In this document: piece by piece, positions 1-9,601 of the stretch | Layout: each line of letters starts with the position of its first letter | Numbering within the stretch: position 1 is the stretch's first letter | Assembly: GCA_947442065.1 (NCBI GenBank) | Contig: CANEUY010000006.1 | Location: forward strand, 1-35,601 | Length of the DNA stretch: 35,601 bases | Reading direction: 5' to 3' | Source of the DNA: Verrucomicrobia subdivision 6 bacterium | GTDB lineage: Bacteria; Verrucomicrobiota; Verrucomicrobiia; Methylacidiphilales; Verrucolacustridaceae | The notes under the pieces: generated by a model | The model's input: the letters and a program-made list of their open reading frames with translations, nothing else | The model's database searches: none | What the model was told of the DNA's origin: nothing | Translations under genes and position numbers: made by a program

Positions 1-391
1 CATTATCGCCACCTTGGGTCGAGTTAATGAATTCAAAGCCTTTGTAGGGGTCTCCACTATCGGCATAGAAGGCAGCCAAATGGTGGGAGATCGGGCAGGA
101 ATCCCCGTAGTTCCAGTAGGAGATCCAGGCGAGGGTTTTTTGCGTGGCAAAATCGACGGCGTGGGTTCCTCCGCCCAACTTTTGTGGGGTGAGGTAGATG
201 TATTTTCCGAGGGATTCACGGATCCCCTGGTAGACGGCATCCTCCATCAGGATCCCGTCTTCGTTTTTGGCGGCGTAGGAAGTGCCAGGAAGGTAGCGGG
301 TCAGACCGGCACCCGTGAGCCCGGCTAGACCAGCGAATCCGTAATAAAAGAAGCGGCGACGGCTGATTTTTTCGAGGTGGGGGTTCGACAT
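1..391 (-). CDS. Tat-exported protein, N-terminal part only (cut by window edge)
   Basis: Reading the minus strand from an ATG at 391 gives an open frame of 130 codons that runs off the left edge without a stop. Residues 10-15 are SRRRFF, followed by a glycine/alanine/leucine-rich hydrophobic stretch, which is a twin-arginine (Tat) export signal; the mature protein is therefore expected to fold in the cytoplasm, probably with a cofactor, before export. The visible mature part contains CPISHHLAAF near residue 100 and DPYKGFEFINSTQGG close to the cut. The Cys and His-His could be metal ligands, but that is inference. I do not recognise the family securely; a beta-propeller or copper oxidoreductase would be possible. 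It lies 60 bases downstream of sppA on the same strand. Confidence 0.75.
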   Translation of the reverse strand, partial: MSNPHLEKISRRRFFYYGFAGLAGLTGAGLTRYLPGTSYAAKNEDGILMEDAVYQGIRESLGKYIYLTPQKLGGGTHAVDFATQKTLAWISYWNYGDSCPISHHLAAFYADSGDPYKGFEFINSTQGGDN

Positions 392-450
392 GGAACCAAT
401 TTGTGTTTTAGGTGGATAAGATCAAGAGCTAAAGGAGTCCAGCGAGTGTC

Positions 451-1461
451 TTAGCGGCGAAAGAAAAGGTGGTCGGAGAGGTAGTAGAGTTTTCCGGCTT
501 GGAGGTGAAAAGATTCGGGAACCAAGCTGACTTGGACTTTCGTATTCGTGTCCTGCTTCTGCCCCAGGAATCTAAAAAGTTTACTCAAATGAAAAGGGGC
601 GTTGTAACGAATCACCGGAGCGTCCTCGGGGAGTTTGGCGATTTGCCGGGCGTCGGCGATGGCGTCCTCTAGGTAACCGGTCGCATCAATTAATTTGAGA
701 TCGAGAGCCTGTTTACCGGAAACAATCCGGCCGTCGGAAACTTCGCCGGGGAGTTTGTGGTCGGGGAAGTTGCGTTCGGCGATGACGATGGATGAAAAAC
801 GATCAAACGTCTCTTGAATCATCCCTTGGACCAGTTTCTTTTCCGATTCGGAGGCGGGGCGGGCGGGGTTGAGAAGATCCTTGAGGGCGCCGCTTTTGAA
901 GGTGAGGGTCGAAAGGCCGAGAATCTTGGAAAGGCCCTCGTAGTTCAGGGATTGCATGATCACCCCGATACTGCCTGTGATGCAGAGTTCATGGGCCACG
1001 ATGTGGGATCCGCCCATGGCGGTGTAGTACCCGCCCGAAGCCCCGACAGAATCCAAATAGACGATTACGGGTTTGTCTTCCCGGACGAGGGTGAGTTCGT
1101 GATAGAGGTTGTCGCTCGCGGTGACTTCGCCGCCCGGGCTGTCGACATGAAGAAGGATGGCGGCTACGGAGTCGTCATCGGCCGCCTGACGGATCTGGAG
1201 GATGAGGTCGTCGACCATGCTGGATCCGACATCTCCTGGAATTTCCTGGGCGATGACTCCGAAGAGATCGATCTTAGCGATGCGTTTTTTCTGGGAATCA
1301 TCCCCTTCGACAAACTCTTCTTCAAACGATGGGGCCGAGTTGATGTGGGAGGATCCGGAGAAAAACTGGTGGTCTTTGGACAGGAAGAGGAGATTGGCGA
1401 GGAGGCTGCTTCCGAGCAGAATCAGGCCCATGACGATCAGGAATTTAGGGGAGCGGGACAT
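451..1461 (-). CDS. sppA: Signal peptide peptidase SppA, short (36K) type
   Basis: Membrane-anchored serine protease of the ClpP/crotonase fold that degrades signal peptides left in the membrane. From the ATG at 1461 it has 336 residues. Residues 7-27 are one N-terminal membrane anchor. The nucleophile Ser142 sits in GASGGYY and the general-base Lys194 in SGALKDL, the Ser/Lys dyad expected for the family; VDSPGG at 106-111 forms the oxyanion region. The frame is open upstream to 1542, but that extension has no anchor-like sequence and overlaps tilS, so the start just before the membrane segment is preferred. Its start codon overlaps that of the divergent tilS in one CATG. Length matches single-domain SppA rather than the double-domain E. 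coli enzyme. Confidence 0.9.
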   Translation of the reverse strand: MSRSPKFLIVMGLILLGSSLLANLLFLSKDHQFFSGSSHINSAPSFEEEFVEGDDSQKKRIAKIDLFGVIAQEIPGDVGSSMVDDLILQIRQAADDDSVAAILLHVDSPGGEVTASDNLYHELTLVREDKPVIVYLDSVGASGGYYTAMGGSHIVAHELCITGSIGVIMQSLNYEGLSKILGLSTLTFKSGALKDLLNPARPASESEKKLVQGMIQETFDRFSSIVIAERNFPDHKLPGEVSDGRIVSGKQALDLKLIDATGYLEDAIADARQIAKLPEDAPVIRYNAPFHLSKLFRFLGQKQDTNTKVQVSLVPESFHLQAGKLYYLSDHLFFRR

Positions 1462-2446
1462 GCGTATCGAAAGGATGCGACAGAAAGGGCCCAAGGGCAA
1501 GGGTGCTTGGGAAAAGGTTTTTCGAGCGGTGGGGGAGGCCAAGCCCAGGCTGGGAAAAGTGGCGGTGGGGGTTTCGGGGGGTGCGGACAGTGTGGTTCTG
1601 GCCGAAGCGCTTTGGAGATGGGGGGCCCGACCGATGGTCTGGCATTTTGATCACCGGTGGCGGGGTCGGAAGGGAGCCGCAGATGCACGGTGGGTGAAGG
1701 CTTGGGCCAAGAAACGGGGGCTGAAGGTTGTTTTGGGCCGAGCGAAGAAGGAGGGGAGGACAGGGGAAGGGGAGGCGAGGGATTTGCGCTGGGATTTTTT
1801 TTCTCGGGCGGCGAAAAGTTCCGGAGTGAAACAGCTTTGGCTGGCCCATCAGGCGGATGATCAGGCGGAGACGGTTTTGATGCAGTTGCTTCGTGGGGCA
1901 GGTCCAGACGGGTTGGCGGGAATGTCGATGCGGGCGAGTCGGGGCAGGATCGAAGTGGTGCGGCCTTTGTTGGGGGTGGGGAGGGAGGAAGTACGGAAGG
2001 CGGCGACGGAGGCTGGATTGAGTTGGAGAGAAGACAAAACAAACATGGATCAGAAAGGATGGAGGTCCCGGATCAGGAACAGTGTTTTGCCCTATCTGGC
2101 GAAAAAGTATGGGCGTGATGTGCGGGGGGCTTTGTGTCGGGCAGCAGAGATTCTCGCTGGGGAAAAAGAATATTGGGAAAAGGAGGTTGGTCGTTTGGTT
2201 GGCCATCCCGATGTCCGGGATTGGAGACAAAAGCCGGTGGCATGGCAGAGGCGGGCGATTCGGGGTTGGCTGGTGCGTTTGGGGCAACGCGGGGCAAATC
2301 TTTTCGAAATTGAGGGAGTGAGAAAATTATTGGAGGGGGGCAAGACGGCGTGTTGGCAGTTCAAGGGAGGGAGGGTCGAACGATCAGGGAATAAACTGTT
2401 CTGGCGCAGGGAAATGGGTCGCATTGCTAAAGCCGGAAATCGGTGA
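1460..2446 (+). CDS. tilS: tRNA(Ile)-lysidine synthetase TilS
   Basis: Converts C34 of tRNA-Ile(CAU) to lysidine with ATP and lysine, so the tRNA reads AUA. The protein has 329 residues from the ATG at 1460, preceded by GGGGAG at 1448-1453. It has the N-type ATP-pyrophosphatase loop SGGADS at residues 39-44, HFDHRWRG, LAHQADDQAETVLMQLLRGAG and the tRNA-contacting segment ending RIRNSVLPYL. The frame is open back to 1202, but that part only mirrors sppA and contains no TilS sequence. A second in-frame ATG lies at 1475. The C-terminal half is shorter than in E. coli TilS, closer to minimal TilS. It starts the plus-strand housekeeping block and its stop overlaps the GTG start of ftsH. Confidence 0.92.
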   Translation: MRIERMRQKGPKGKGAWEKVFRAVGEAKPRLGKVAVGVSGGADSVVLAEALWRWGARPMVWHFDHRWRGRKGAADARWVKAWAKKRGLKVVLGRAKKEGRTGEGEARDLRWDFFSRAAKSSGVKQLWLAHQADDQAETVLMQLLRGAGPDGLAGMSMRASRGRIEVVRPLLGVGREEVRKAATEAGLSWREDKTNMDQKGWRSRIRNSVLPYLAKKYGRDVRGALCRAAEILAGEKEYWEKEVGRLVGHPDVRDWRQKPVAWQRRAIRGWLVRLGQRGANLFEIEGVRKLLEGGKTACWQFKGGRVERSGNKLFWRREMGRIAKAGNR

Positions 2447-4548
2447 TACTTTCTATCTTTTCGATTATGCCCAATCCCCGCAACCATTCACGCAAGCCGC
2501 CGAAGCTTCCCCGGCCTCCTTTGCGTCGTCAGGACCCCTCGAAAGGCGATGGCCCGAACTGGCGGGGTGTGGTTCTTTTCCTTGTGTGCGCATCGGTTCT
2601 TCTTTTGGCGTTTTATGCGCACCAAAGTCAGAACGCGGCCTCGGTGAGGGAGCTCTCCTTTGCGGAGTTCGAGGGATATTTGAAGGATGGCAAGGTCAAG
2701 GATGTGACTTTGAATGTGGAGCCGGCGGCGGGGATCCGCTGGCTTTCGGGAAAATTTGAGCCCTCGGAGGCTTTGAAGAAGAGTGTTCGGACGGATGCAC
2801 AGGGAAACACGGGTTACCGCGTGACGGTCGACTTGGAATTCAAACGGGATTTGGACAAGGTTTTGGCGGCGAACGGATTTCCGCAGGTCAGCCAGAAGGT
2901 GATCGACAATTCAACCTGGCAGGCGCTGGCCGGTACGTTGCCTTTCGTTCTTTTTGTTTTGATCATGTACTTTTTCTTCCGTCAGCAGATCCGGATGGCT
3001 GGAAAATCGGCCTTCAGTTTCGGCAAGAGCAAGGCCCGCATCCTCTCCAAGGACAAAAACAAGGTGACCTTTGCCGATGTGGCCGGCGTGGAGGAGGCGA
3101 AGGATGAGGTGAGTGAGATTGTGGAGTTTTTGCGGGATCCCAAAAAGTTCCAGAAATTGGGCGGACGGATCCCGAAAGGGATTTTGATGGTGGGACCTCC
3201 CGGAACAGGAAAAACCCTCTTGGCCAAGGCGATTGCCGGGGAGGCGGATGTTCCCTTCTATGGAATCAGCGGATCGGATTTTGTGGAAATGTTCGTCGGA
3301 GTCGGAGCCTCCCGGGTGCGGGACATGTTTGAGCAGGGAAAAAAGACGGCGCCTTGCCTGATTTTCATCGACGAAATTGATGCGGTGGGACGGAGCCGTG
3401 GCCATGGGTTGGGCGGGGGACATGATGAACGGGAACAGACCCTGAACGCGCTGCTCGTCGAGATGGATGGGATCGATACCGCCGAAGGAGTCATCATCAT
3501 TGCGGCGACCAACCGAAAAGATGTTTTGGATCCGGCTCTTCTCCGGCCCGGGCGTTTTGATCGGGAGGTGCACATCAATCTTCCGGACGTGAAGGGTCGC
3601 GAGGAGATTCTAAAAGTTCACGCCAAGAAGGTCAAAGCTGTGGAGACGGTTTCTTGGGCGACCTTGGCCCGGAGCACTCCGGGATTTTCAGGAGCCGAAC
3701 TTGCGAACGTGATCAATGAGGCAGCTTTGATGGCAGCCCGCCGGGATGCGGAGGCGATCACCCAGGCGGACCTGGAGGAGGCAAGGGACAAAGTGCGGTT
3801 TGGGCGGGAACGGCGGAGTTTGGCGATGAGTGATGAACAGAAAAAGCTCACAGCCTACCACGAGGCGGGACATGCAATGTTGAACATTGCGTTGGAGCAC
3901 ACCGATCCGTTGCACAAGGTTTCGATCATTCCACGGGGGCCGGCCTTGGGGGTGACCATGATGTTGCCGACGGAGGATCGCTACGGGTACGGGAAGAAGA
4001 AGGTGCTGGATGATCTTTGTGTGGCGATGGGGGGACGGGTGGCGGAAGAGATGTTTCTCGGAGATATTTCGAGCGGGGCGAGCGGGGACATCAAGATGGC
4101 CACCTGGTACGCGAAGAAGATGGTTTGTGAATGGGGAATGAGCGGAAAGATGGGGATGATCGAATACGGGGATCACGAGGATTATGTGTTTCTCGGCCGC
4201 GATATTGGTCGGTCCCGTGGTTACAGCGAAAACACCGCCCGGCAAATCGATGAGGAAGTGCACCTAATCGTCAACGGGGCATATGAGCGGGCCAAGAAGA
4301 TTCTCGAGGAGAACCGGGCAAAGGTGGAGTTGATTGCCGCAGCCCTGCTGGAATACGAGACGCTGGACGGGGCCCAGGTGGAAGAAATCGTGAAGCATGG
4401 ACGGATGATGAATCCTCCGCCGAAGGGGCTTTCGACTCCCAGTTCCCCTCTTCCCAGCGAGCCCCTGCCGGCGAACCGGCCGGTGGAGAAGATGAAGGAT
4501 AAGGGCGGAATCCTGCCCGGTCTCGAAGGTGCGCCCGCCGGGGCTTAA
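2443..4548 (+). CDS. ftsH: ATP-dependent zinc metalloprotease FtsH
   Basis: Hexameric inner-membrane AAA+ protease that degrades misfolded membrane proteins and regulators. Numbering from the GTG at 2443 (701 residues): a Pro/Arg-rich cytosolic tail, membrane segment about 43-60, a periplasmic domain, membrane segment about 163-180, Walker A GPPGTGKT 251-258, Walker B LIFIDEID near 306-313, the second region of homology ending RPGRFDR at 368-374, and the zinc site HEAGH at 473-477, with the further acidic ligand expected in [12 protein letters not shown]. The C-terminal tail is proline-rich. The GTG overlaps the tilS stop by four bases (GTGA), which suggests coupling; an ATG at 2467 is an alternative start. 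The order tilS-ftsH-folP is also found in other bacteria. Confidence 0.97.
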   Translation: MILSIFSIMPNPRNHSRKPPKLPRPPLRRQDPSKGDGPNWRGVVLFLVCASVLLLAFYAHQSQNAASVRELSFAEFEGYLKDGKVKDVTLNVEPAAGIRWLSGKFEPSEALKKSVRTDAQGNTGYRVTVDLEFKRDLDKVLAANGFPQVSQKVIDNSTWQALAGTLPFVLFVLIMYFFFRQQIRMAGKSAFSFGKSKARILSKDKNKVTFADVAGVEEAKDEVSEIVEFLRDPKKFQKLGGRIPKGILMVGPPGTGKTLLAKAIAGEADVPFYGISGSDFVEMFVGVGASRVRDMFEQGKKTAPCLIFIDEIDAVGRSRGHGLGGGHDEREQTLNALLVEMDGIDTAEGVIIIAATNRKDVLDPALLRPGRFDREVHINLPDVKGREEILKVHAKKVKAVETVSWATLARSTPGFSGAELANVINEAALMAARRDAEAITQADLEEARDKVRFGRERRSLAMSDEQKKLTAYHEAGHAMLNIALEHTDPLHKVSIIPRGPALGVTMMLPTEDRYGYGKKKVLDDLCVAMGGRVAEEMFLGDISSGASGDIKMATWYAKKMVCEWGMSGKMGMIEYGDHEDYVFLGRDIGRSRGYSENTARQIDEEVHLIVNGAYERAKKILEENRAKVELIAAALLEYETLDGAQVEEIVKHGRMMNPPPKGLSTPSSPLPSEPLPANRPVEKMKDKGGILPGLEGAPAGA

Positions 4549-4566
4549 CGCATTTTCTCCGGAACG

Positions 4567-5406
4567 ATGACCTCCCCCGCCACGCAGACGTGGCTTTGCG
4601 GGAAAAAAAGTATCCGTATTTCCGTTTCTCGTCCCCTGATTTTGGGGATTCTGAATGTCACTCCGGATTCATTTTCGGATGGTGGAAAATTTGCTCAACC
4701 GGCAGATGCTGTCCGGCAAGGAATCCTGCTTTTTCAGGCAGCGGACGGAGTGGATGTGGGTGGGGAATCGACCCGGCCAGGTGCGGAGGGCATTTCGGCC
4801 AAAGAAGAGCGGGCGAGGGTGATTCCCGTCTTGAAGGAGTTAAGAAAAGAGATGCCCACGGCATTTTTGTCGGTGGATACCTACAAGGCCGAGGTGGCGA
4901 AGGCTGCGATCGGGGAGGCCGGAGTGGAGGTTGTGAATGATGTGGGGGGAGGGGCATGGGATCCCGGGATGTGGGAGGCGATTGCTTCCACGGGCGTGGG
5001 CTATGTCTGCATGCATGCAGGTGGAAAACCCAAGGAGATGCAGCAGAATCCAAGTTATCAAAATGTGGTGGCGGAAGTGGGGGATATTCTGCGCGAGAAA
5101 ATGGGGAAAATGGACGAGGTGGGGATTCACCAAGAGCATGTGGTGTTGGACGTGGGCATTGGATTCGGCAAGTCAACGGAGCATAACCGCGCGCTTTTGG
5201 AGGCGGATTGGACCGGATTGGGCCGTCCCCTTCTTTGGGGGCTTTCGCGAAAGTCATTTCTGGCAACGACCCAGCTAGAGAAAAAGCTCAAGGATCGGGA
5301 TGAGGCGTTGGACTGGTGGCACCGGGAATTGTTGAGAAAAGGCGGGGGGATGGTTTGGAGGGTGCACGATCCCGAACGAGTCCGAAAGGGGGCAGGATTG
5401 TGCTAA
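4567..5406 (+). CDS. folP: Dihydropteroate synthase, canonical FolP
   Basis: Joins 6-hydroxymethyl-7,8-dihydropterin diphosphate to p-aminobenzoate in folate synthesis; the target of sulfonamides. The 279-residue protein keeps the catalytic set: LNVTPDSFSDGG at 29-40, GGESTRPG at 65-72, SVDTYK at 102-107, the NDVGGG loop, DVGIGFGK (the usual DPG is DVG here), GLSRKSF with the pterin-binding lysine, and RVHD near the C-terminus. It lies 18 bases behind ftsH in the same transcription direction. This gene probably covers folate synthesis, which makes the divergent paralogue at 32383-33273 look like something else. Confidence 0.95.
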   Translation: MTSPATQTWLCGKKSIRISVSRPLILGILNVTPDSFSDGGKFAQPADAVRQGILLFQAADGVDVGGESTRPGAEGISAKEERARVIPVLKELRKEMPTAFLSVDTYKAEVAKAAIGEAGVEVVNDVGGGAWDPGMWEAIASTGVGYVCMHAGGKPKEMQQNPSYQNVVAEVGDILREKMGKMDEVGIHQEHVVLDVGIGFGKSTEHNRALLEADWTGLGRPLLWGLSRKSFLATTQLEKKLKDRDEALDWWHRELLRKGGGMVWRVHDPERVRKGAGLC

Positions 5407-5456
5407 ATTCAGGGTTTTTCGATTTGCCCGGGAGAGAAAACAGATAAGGTTCAAGG

Positions 5457-5996
5457 ATGAGCGAAGAGATCTTGTTGCGTAGAGAAGTGGAAGCAACGGC
5501 AATTCCGGCAGGAACCAAAAAGGTTCTGCCTTCGGGAACAGCCGTTGTGGTCACCCAGGATTTAGGGGGCACTTTCACCGTTCATGCGACGCATGACGGC
5601 GGATTATTCCGGGTGGAGGGGAAGGATGCCGATGCCTTGGGAAGAAAAGTCGTCGAAACACCGGCTCCGGCGGTGGGCAAGGAAGCGGGAGAGGATGAAG
5701 TATGGGCCGTGTTAAAGACGTGTTATGACCCGGAAATTCCGGTGAACATTGTGGATCTTGGCCTGATTTACAGCATGGAAATCAAGAAAACCGACGGAGG
5801 GGGGAAGCGGGCAGAAGTGAAGATGACGCTGACGGCCCAAGGATGCGGGATGGGACCTTCGATTGCGGCGGATGCCCGGCAGAAAATTCTTTCGTTACCC
5901 GGGGTCCAGGAGGCCCAGGTGGATGTCGTCTGGGATCCGCCCTGGGGACCCCAGATGATCACACCGGACGGGCGCAAGAAGCTGGGGATGGATTAA
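5457..5996 (+). CDS. sufT: SufT-type Fe-S cluster assembly protein (MIP18/DUF59 family)
   Basis: The 179-residue protein has an N-terminal module of about 75 residues (EILLRREVEATAIPAGT onward, with a short Gly/Thr-rich beta part) followed by a DUF59/MIP18 domain from about residue 80. The domain contains CYDPEIPVNIVDLGLIYS and the second conserved cysteine in LTAQGCGMGP, then VVWDPPWGPQMI. This two-part architecture matches SufT proteins associated with SUF cluster maturation rather than the short MIP18 proteins. No sufBCD genes are visible here. AAGG precedes the ATG. It sits between folP and hisA and may share their transcript; its stop is four bases before the hisA start. Confidence 0.85.
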   Translation: MSEEILLRREVEATAIPAGTKKVLPSGTAVVVTQDLGGTFTVHATHDGGLFRVEGKDADALGRKVVETPAPAVGKEAGEDEVWAVLKTCYDPEIPVNIVDLGLIYSMEIKKTDGGGKRAEVKMTLTAQGCGMGPSIAADARQKILSLPGVQEAQVDVVWDPPWGPQMITPDGRKKLGMD

Positions 5997-6000
5997 TCAT

Positions 6001-6720
6001 ATGTTTGTCATTCCCTCGATTGATCTCATGGCGGGCGAAGTCGTTCGGTTGGCCCAGGGCAAAGCCACGGAGAAGAAGGTGTACAGCAAGGATCCGATGG
6101 CGATGGCGCGCCGGTGGGAAAAAGTGGATGGAAAGGTACTGCATTTGGTGGATCTGGAAGGGGCGTTTGAGGGCCAGATGCGAAATTTGGAGATGATCGG
6201 GCAGATTGCCCGTTCCGTGAAGATGCCGTGTCAGGTGGGCGGAGGAATCCGGGATCTGGCGGTGGCGGAAAAGATTCTGAAGGCGGGAGCACAACGGGTG
6301 ATTTTCGGCAGTGTGGCCTGCGATTCCCCGGAAACGATTGATGAGGCGGTGAAAAAATTCGGGCCCGAGAAGGTGGTGGTGGGAATCGATGCGCGGGACG
6401 GTGTGGTGGAGACAAGAGGTTGGACAAAGCCAAGTGGTTGGAAGGCGGTGGATCTGGCAGCAAGGATGGCGCAAGGGGGGGTGATCCGGATCATTTACAC
6501 CGATGTGGTGAGAGATGGGATGATGACCGGTCCTAATATTCCCGCTGTTCAGGAAATGATCCGGGCGTTTCCCGGAAACGTAATTTCCTCGGGGGGAATC
6601 AGTGGTCTCAAGGATCTTCAGGCTTTGGACAAGGCGGGGGGGGTCGAGGGGGTGATTGTGGGTCGCGCGCTTTATGAAGGTGCGATGGAGGATGAAGTGT
6701 GTCGGTTGAGTACGTTTTAA
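6001..6720 (+). CDS. hisA: HisA: phosphoribosylformimino-AICAR-P isomerase
   Basis: Fourth step of histidine synthesis: isomerises ProFAR to PRFAR. The 239-residue TIM barrel has the two catalytic aspartates, Asp8 in IPSIDLMAGEVVRL and Asp130 in VVGIDARDG, plus the phosphate-binding loops QVGGGIRD (78-85) and SSGGISGLKD. YTDVVRDGMMTGPN is the usual active-site loop region. The other his genes are not in this window, so hisA is detached from a histidine operon here. Its last 22 bases overlap the uvrD start. Confidence 0.95.
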   Translation: MFVIPSIDLMAGEVVRLAQGKATEKKVYSKDPMAMARRWEKVDGKVLHLVDLEGAFEGQMRNLEMIGQIARSVKMPCQVGGGIRDLAVAEKILKAGAQRVIFGSVACDSPETIDEAVKKFGPEKVVVGIDARDGVVETRGWTKPSGWKAVDLAARMAQGGVIRIIYTDVVRDGMMTGPNIPAVQEMIRAFPGNVISSGGISGLKDLQALDKAGGVEGVIVGRALYEGAMEDEVCRLSTF

Positions 6721-8675
6721 GGGAAACAGCGAGGTCGGGGGACGGGCCGACGATTGATTACGCCAAGGAGCTGAATTCGGAGCAACTGGAGGCGGTAACC
6801 GCACCTCCGGGGCCTATGCTGGTCATTGCGGGCGCAGGCAGCGGGAAGACCCGTACCCTGACGTACCGGGTGGCGTGGTTGGTCGAGCATGGAGTGGCTC
6901 CCGAGAACATTCTTCTTCTGACCTTCACAAACAAGGCCTCCAAAGAAATGTTAAGCCGGGTGGCTTCTCTTCTACCCCATGATCTTTCGCGGCTTTGGGG
7001 AGGAACTTTTCATCATATCGGAAACCGGATTCTGCGGAGACATGCGGAACTGGTGGGATATGCAAAGGACTACACGATTCTGGACCGGGAAGACGCCGAA
7101 GATCTGATTTCGGCTAGTTTGGGAGAAGCGGGGGTGGATCCAAAAAACAAGGCCTTTCCCAAGCCCCAGGTTTTGGCGGAGATTTTCAGTCTGGCTGCGA
7201 ACCACCGGACGACCTGCGGATCGATTCTGAAGAATCAGTTCGGTTATTTCACCGAGTTTGAAAGTTGGATCACGAAAGTCGGGGAGATTTACCAACGCCG
7301 CAAAAAAGAAAGCGAAGCAATGGATTATGATGATCTTCTGACATTGCCGTTGCGGTTGTTGGAGCAGGAGGGGGAGTTACGGGAGCGTTATCGCGCGAGA
7401 TTTCAGCATGTTCTGGTGGACGAATACCAGGATACCAACCGGTTGCAGTCGGACTTTGTGGATGCCATCGGGGGTGGTCACCATCAGATCATGGCGGTGG
7501 GGGATGATGCCCAGAGCATCTATTCATGGCGGGGCGCCAAGGTGGAGCACATTCTCACTTTTCCGCAAAGGCATCCTGGAACCAAGATGGTGCGTCTCGA
7601 GACAAACTATCGGAGCATTCCGCAGATTCTCGATCTGGCCAACCACTCGATTTCTCACAACCCGAAACAGTTTCCAAAAAATCTGAAAGCGGTGCGGGAG
7701 GCGGGGGTCAAACCGGCGGTGGTGGCTTTGGAGGATGGCGGTCAGCAGGCAAACTTTGTGGCCCAGAGGATTCTGGAGTTGCATGAAGAGGGGGCCAATC
7801 TTTCCGATATCGCCATTCTTTATCGGGCGCACTTTCATGCCATGGAGATGCAGTTGGAACTGACGAGGAGGAACATTCCTTACACCATCACTTCAGGGCT
7901 GAGGTTTTTCGAGCAGGCTCATATCAAGGATGTCGCGGCCCATTTGCGGTTGGCCATCAACCCGAAGGATGAGGTGGCTTTTCATCGCATGGCCAAACTG
8001 TTGCCCGGGGTGGGGCCAAAATCTGCGACCAAAATGTGGAATGAGGTACAGGCGGGGAAGGGGTTGGGCCAGTTGAAAGTCCCTGAGAAGGGGGCCCAGG
8101 GATGGAGCCAGATGGTGCAAACCCTGGGTCAGTTGAACGGGAAAGAGCCGGCAGAACAGGTCAAAATCGTCATTGATGGGAGTTATGGGGACTATGTGAA
8201 GACACGGTATGCCAATGCGACAAACCGATTGGATGATCTGAGGCAGTTGGAGGATTACGCCAACGGTTTTACCGACACGGCAGAGTTCCTGGCCCAGTTG
8301 GCTCTTTTGGGAAACACGGAAACGGAAGTGGCGGGGCGATCCAGGGAAGAAGGGGGCGAGGCGGTGAAGTTGAGTACGATTCATCAGGCTAAAGGATTAG
8401 AATATGGAACGGTATTTGTGATCATGCTTTGCGAGGGAATGTTTCCCTCCGGGCGATCCATGGAAACGCAGGAGGGGGAGGAAGAGGAGAGGAGATTATT
8501 TTACGTCGCGGCAACCAGAGCGAAGGATGAGCTTTACCTGACTCATCCGAGGGTGCGGATGGGAAAAGGGGGGGATGCCTGGCAGACTCCTTCACGGTTT
8601 CTAAATGAGCTTTCGAAGGAACTGGTCAATGTGTGGCGGGTCAAAGGGGCGGCAGGGACGGGGGATTGGAGTTAG
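6699..8675 (+). CDS. UvrD/PcrA/Rep-type superfamily 1A DNA helicase
   Basis: ATP-dependent 3'-5' DNA helicase of 658 residues. Motifs in order: LNSEQLEAV Q-motif about 25-33, Walker A GAGSGKT 45-51, TFTNKAS near 75-81, GTFHHIGNRILRRH about 102-115 (family members more often have GTFHS), Walker B VDEYQDT 240-246, GDDAQSIYSWRGA 268-280, ETNYRS, TIHQAKGLEYGTVFV and the C-terminal RRLFYVAATRAKDELYL. The GTG start at 6699 has GGAGG at 6687-6691 and lies inside the 3' end of hisA, so translation is probably coupled. At about 660 residues it is somewhat shorter than E. coli UvrD (720). UvrD, PcrA and Rep cannot be told apart from the sequence alone. Confidence 0.93.
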   Translation: MSVEYVLRETARSGDGPTIDYAKELNSEQLEAVTAPPGPMLVIAGAGSGKTRTLTYRVAWLVEHGVAPENILLLTFTNKASKEMLSRVASLLPHDLSRLWGGTFHHIGNRILRRHAELVGYAKDYTILDREDAEDLISASLGEAGVDPKNKAFPKPQVLAEIFSLAANHRTTCGSILKNQFGYFTEFESWITKVGEIYQRRKKESEAMDYDDLLTLPLRLLEQEGELRERYRARFQHVLVDEYQDTNRLQSDFVDAIGGGHHQIMAVGDDAQSIYSWRGAKVEHILTFPQRHPGTKMVRLETNYRSIPQILDLANHSISHNPKQFPKNLKAVREAGVKPAVVALEDGGQQANFVAQRILELHEEGANLSDIAILYRAHFHAMEMQLELTRRNIPYTITSGLRFFEQAHIKDVAAHLRLAINPKDEVAFHRMAKLLPGVGPKSATKMWNEVQAGKGLGQLKVPEKGAQGWSQMVQTLGQLNGKEPAEQVKIVIDGSYGDYVKTRYANATNRLDDLRQLEDYANGFTDTAEFLAQLALLGNTETEVAGRSREEGGEAVKLSTIHQAKGLEYGTVFVIMLCEGMFPSGRSMETQEGEEEERRLFYVAATRAKDELYLTHPRVRMGKGGDAWQTPSRFLNELSKELVNVWRVKGAAGTGDWS

Positions 8676-9601
8676 ATTCGGGGGTGATTTTTCTCCTTGG
8701 ACCCACTGCGGCGGGGAAGTCGCGTTTGGCAATGACCCTAGCCGAAAAGACGGGGGCGGAGATCTGCTCGGTGGATGCGTTTCAGATCTACCGGGGATTG
8801 GACATCGGAACAGGAAAGGCCACAAAAGAGGACCAGGTTAGGGTTCCGCATCATCTGATTGATCTGGTTGAGCCGGAGGGGCAATTCACCGTGGCGAACT
8901 ATGTGAGGGAAGCAGAAAAAGTTTTGCAGAATCTCCAGAAAAGAAAGGCCTCCTCGATCTGGGTGGGTGGGACCGGCCTTTATCATCGGGCTTTAACGAA
9001 GGGACTTTCGCGTGCGCCAGGAACGGAAGAGGCGGTGGCGGGAAAACTGGAAAAAAGAACGACTGAAGAACTGGCCAAAGAGGTGAGGGAGGTGGATCCG
9101 GTTTGGGCGGCAACGGCCGATTTAAAAAATCGGAGAAGACTGATCCGGGCCTTGGCTGTGTGGCGTCAGACGGGGAAAACGATGTCCACATGGCATGCTC
9201 ACGAGACCGTGAAGGGACCCATGGCTGATGTGGAGGCGTGGTGTCTGTTTCCCAATTTGGATGTTCTGATTCATGTCATCCGCGATCGGGTGAAGGGGAT
9301 GTTCGATTCCGGATGGGTCGAGGAGGTCAGGGAGTTGATGAGTAGGCCGGCTTGGGCGGGATGTCCGGGTTCCAGAGCGATCGGGTACGCGGAGGTGGCG
9401 GAACTCGTGCAAGGGCGATCGGATCGGGAGGAAACGTGTGACAAAATTGTGTCGGCGACCCGGGCCTATGCGAAGCGTCAATTGACCTGGTTCCGGGGGA
9501 TTCCTAAGGTGCGAGCTATCGAGATTGATCCCCGAGAGCCCCTGCCCAAAGCCGGGGTGGAGATGCTGCTGCGATCGCTGCGCGCTGGGGGGATTTCCTG
9601 A
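8666..9601 (+). CDS. miaA: tRNA dimethylallyltransferase MiaA
   Basis: Transfers dimethylallyl to A37 of tRNAs reading UNN codons. The P-loop [10 protein letters not shown] lies close to the N-terminus, followed by [18 protein letters not shown] (the family usually has SxDSxQ, so Ser is Ala here), [20 protein letters not shown], and the C-terminal [13 protein letters not shown]. The start is uncertain: TTG at 8666, behind a G-rich stretch, gives about 311 residues and a normal N-terminus, while GTG at 8633 adds 11 residues without family character. Either start overlaps the end of the helicase gene. The stop shares one base with the hflX start. In E. coli miaA-hfq-hflX are neighbours; here hfq is absent. 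Confidence 0.92.
   Translation: MELDSGVIFLLGPTAAGKSRLAMTLAEKTGAEICSVDAFQIYRGLDIGTGKATKEDQVRVPHHLIDLVEPEGQFTVANYVREAEKVLQNLQKRKASSIWVGGTGLYHRALTKGLSRAPGTEEAVAGKLEKRTTEELAKEVREVDPVWAATADLKNRRRLIRALAVWRQTGKTMSTWHAHETVKGPMADVEAWCLFPNLDVLIHVIRDRVKGMFDSGWVEEVRELMSRPAWAGCPGSRAIGYAEVAELVQGRSDREETCDKIVSATRAYAKRQLTWFRGIPKVRAIEIDPREPLPKAGVEMLLRSLRAGGIS

Noticed and set aside
814-2446. Long open frames on both strands opposite and beside sppA and tilS
   Set aside because: They have Pro/Arg/His- or Gly-rich composition without family motifs and mirror the G-rich third positions of the real genes; high-GC coding sequence commonly opens other frames.
5959-6804. A 281-codon minus-strand frame over hisA
   Set aside because: No recognisable domain, and hisA in the plus frame has complete catalytic motifs.
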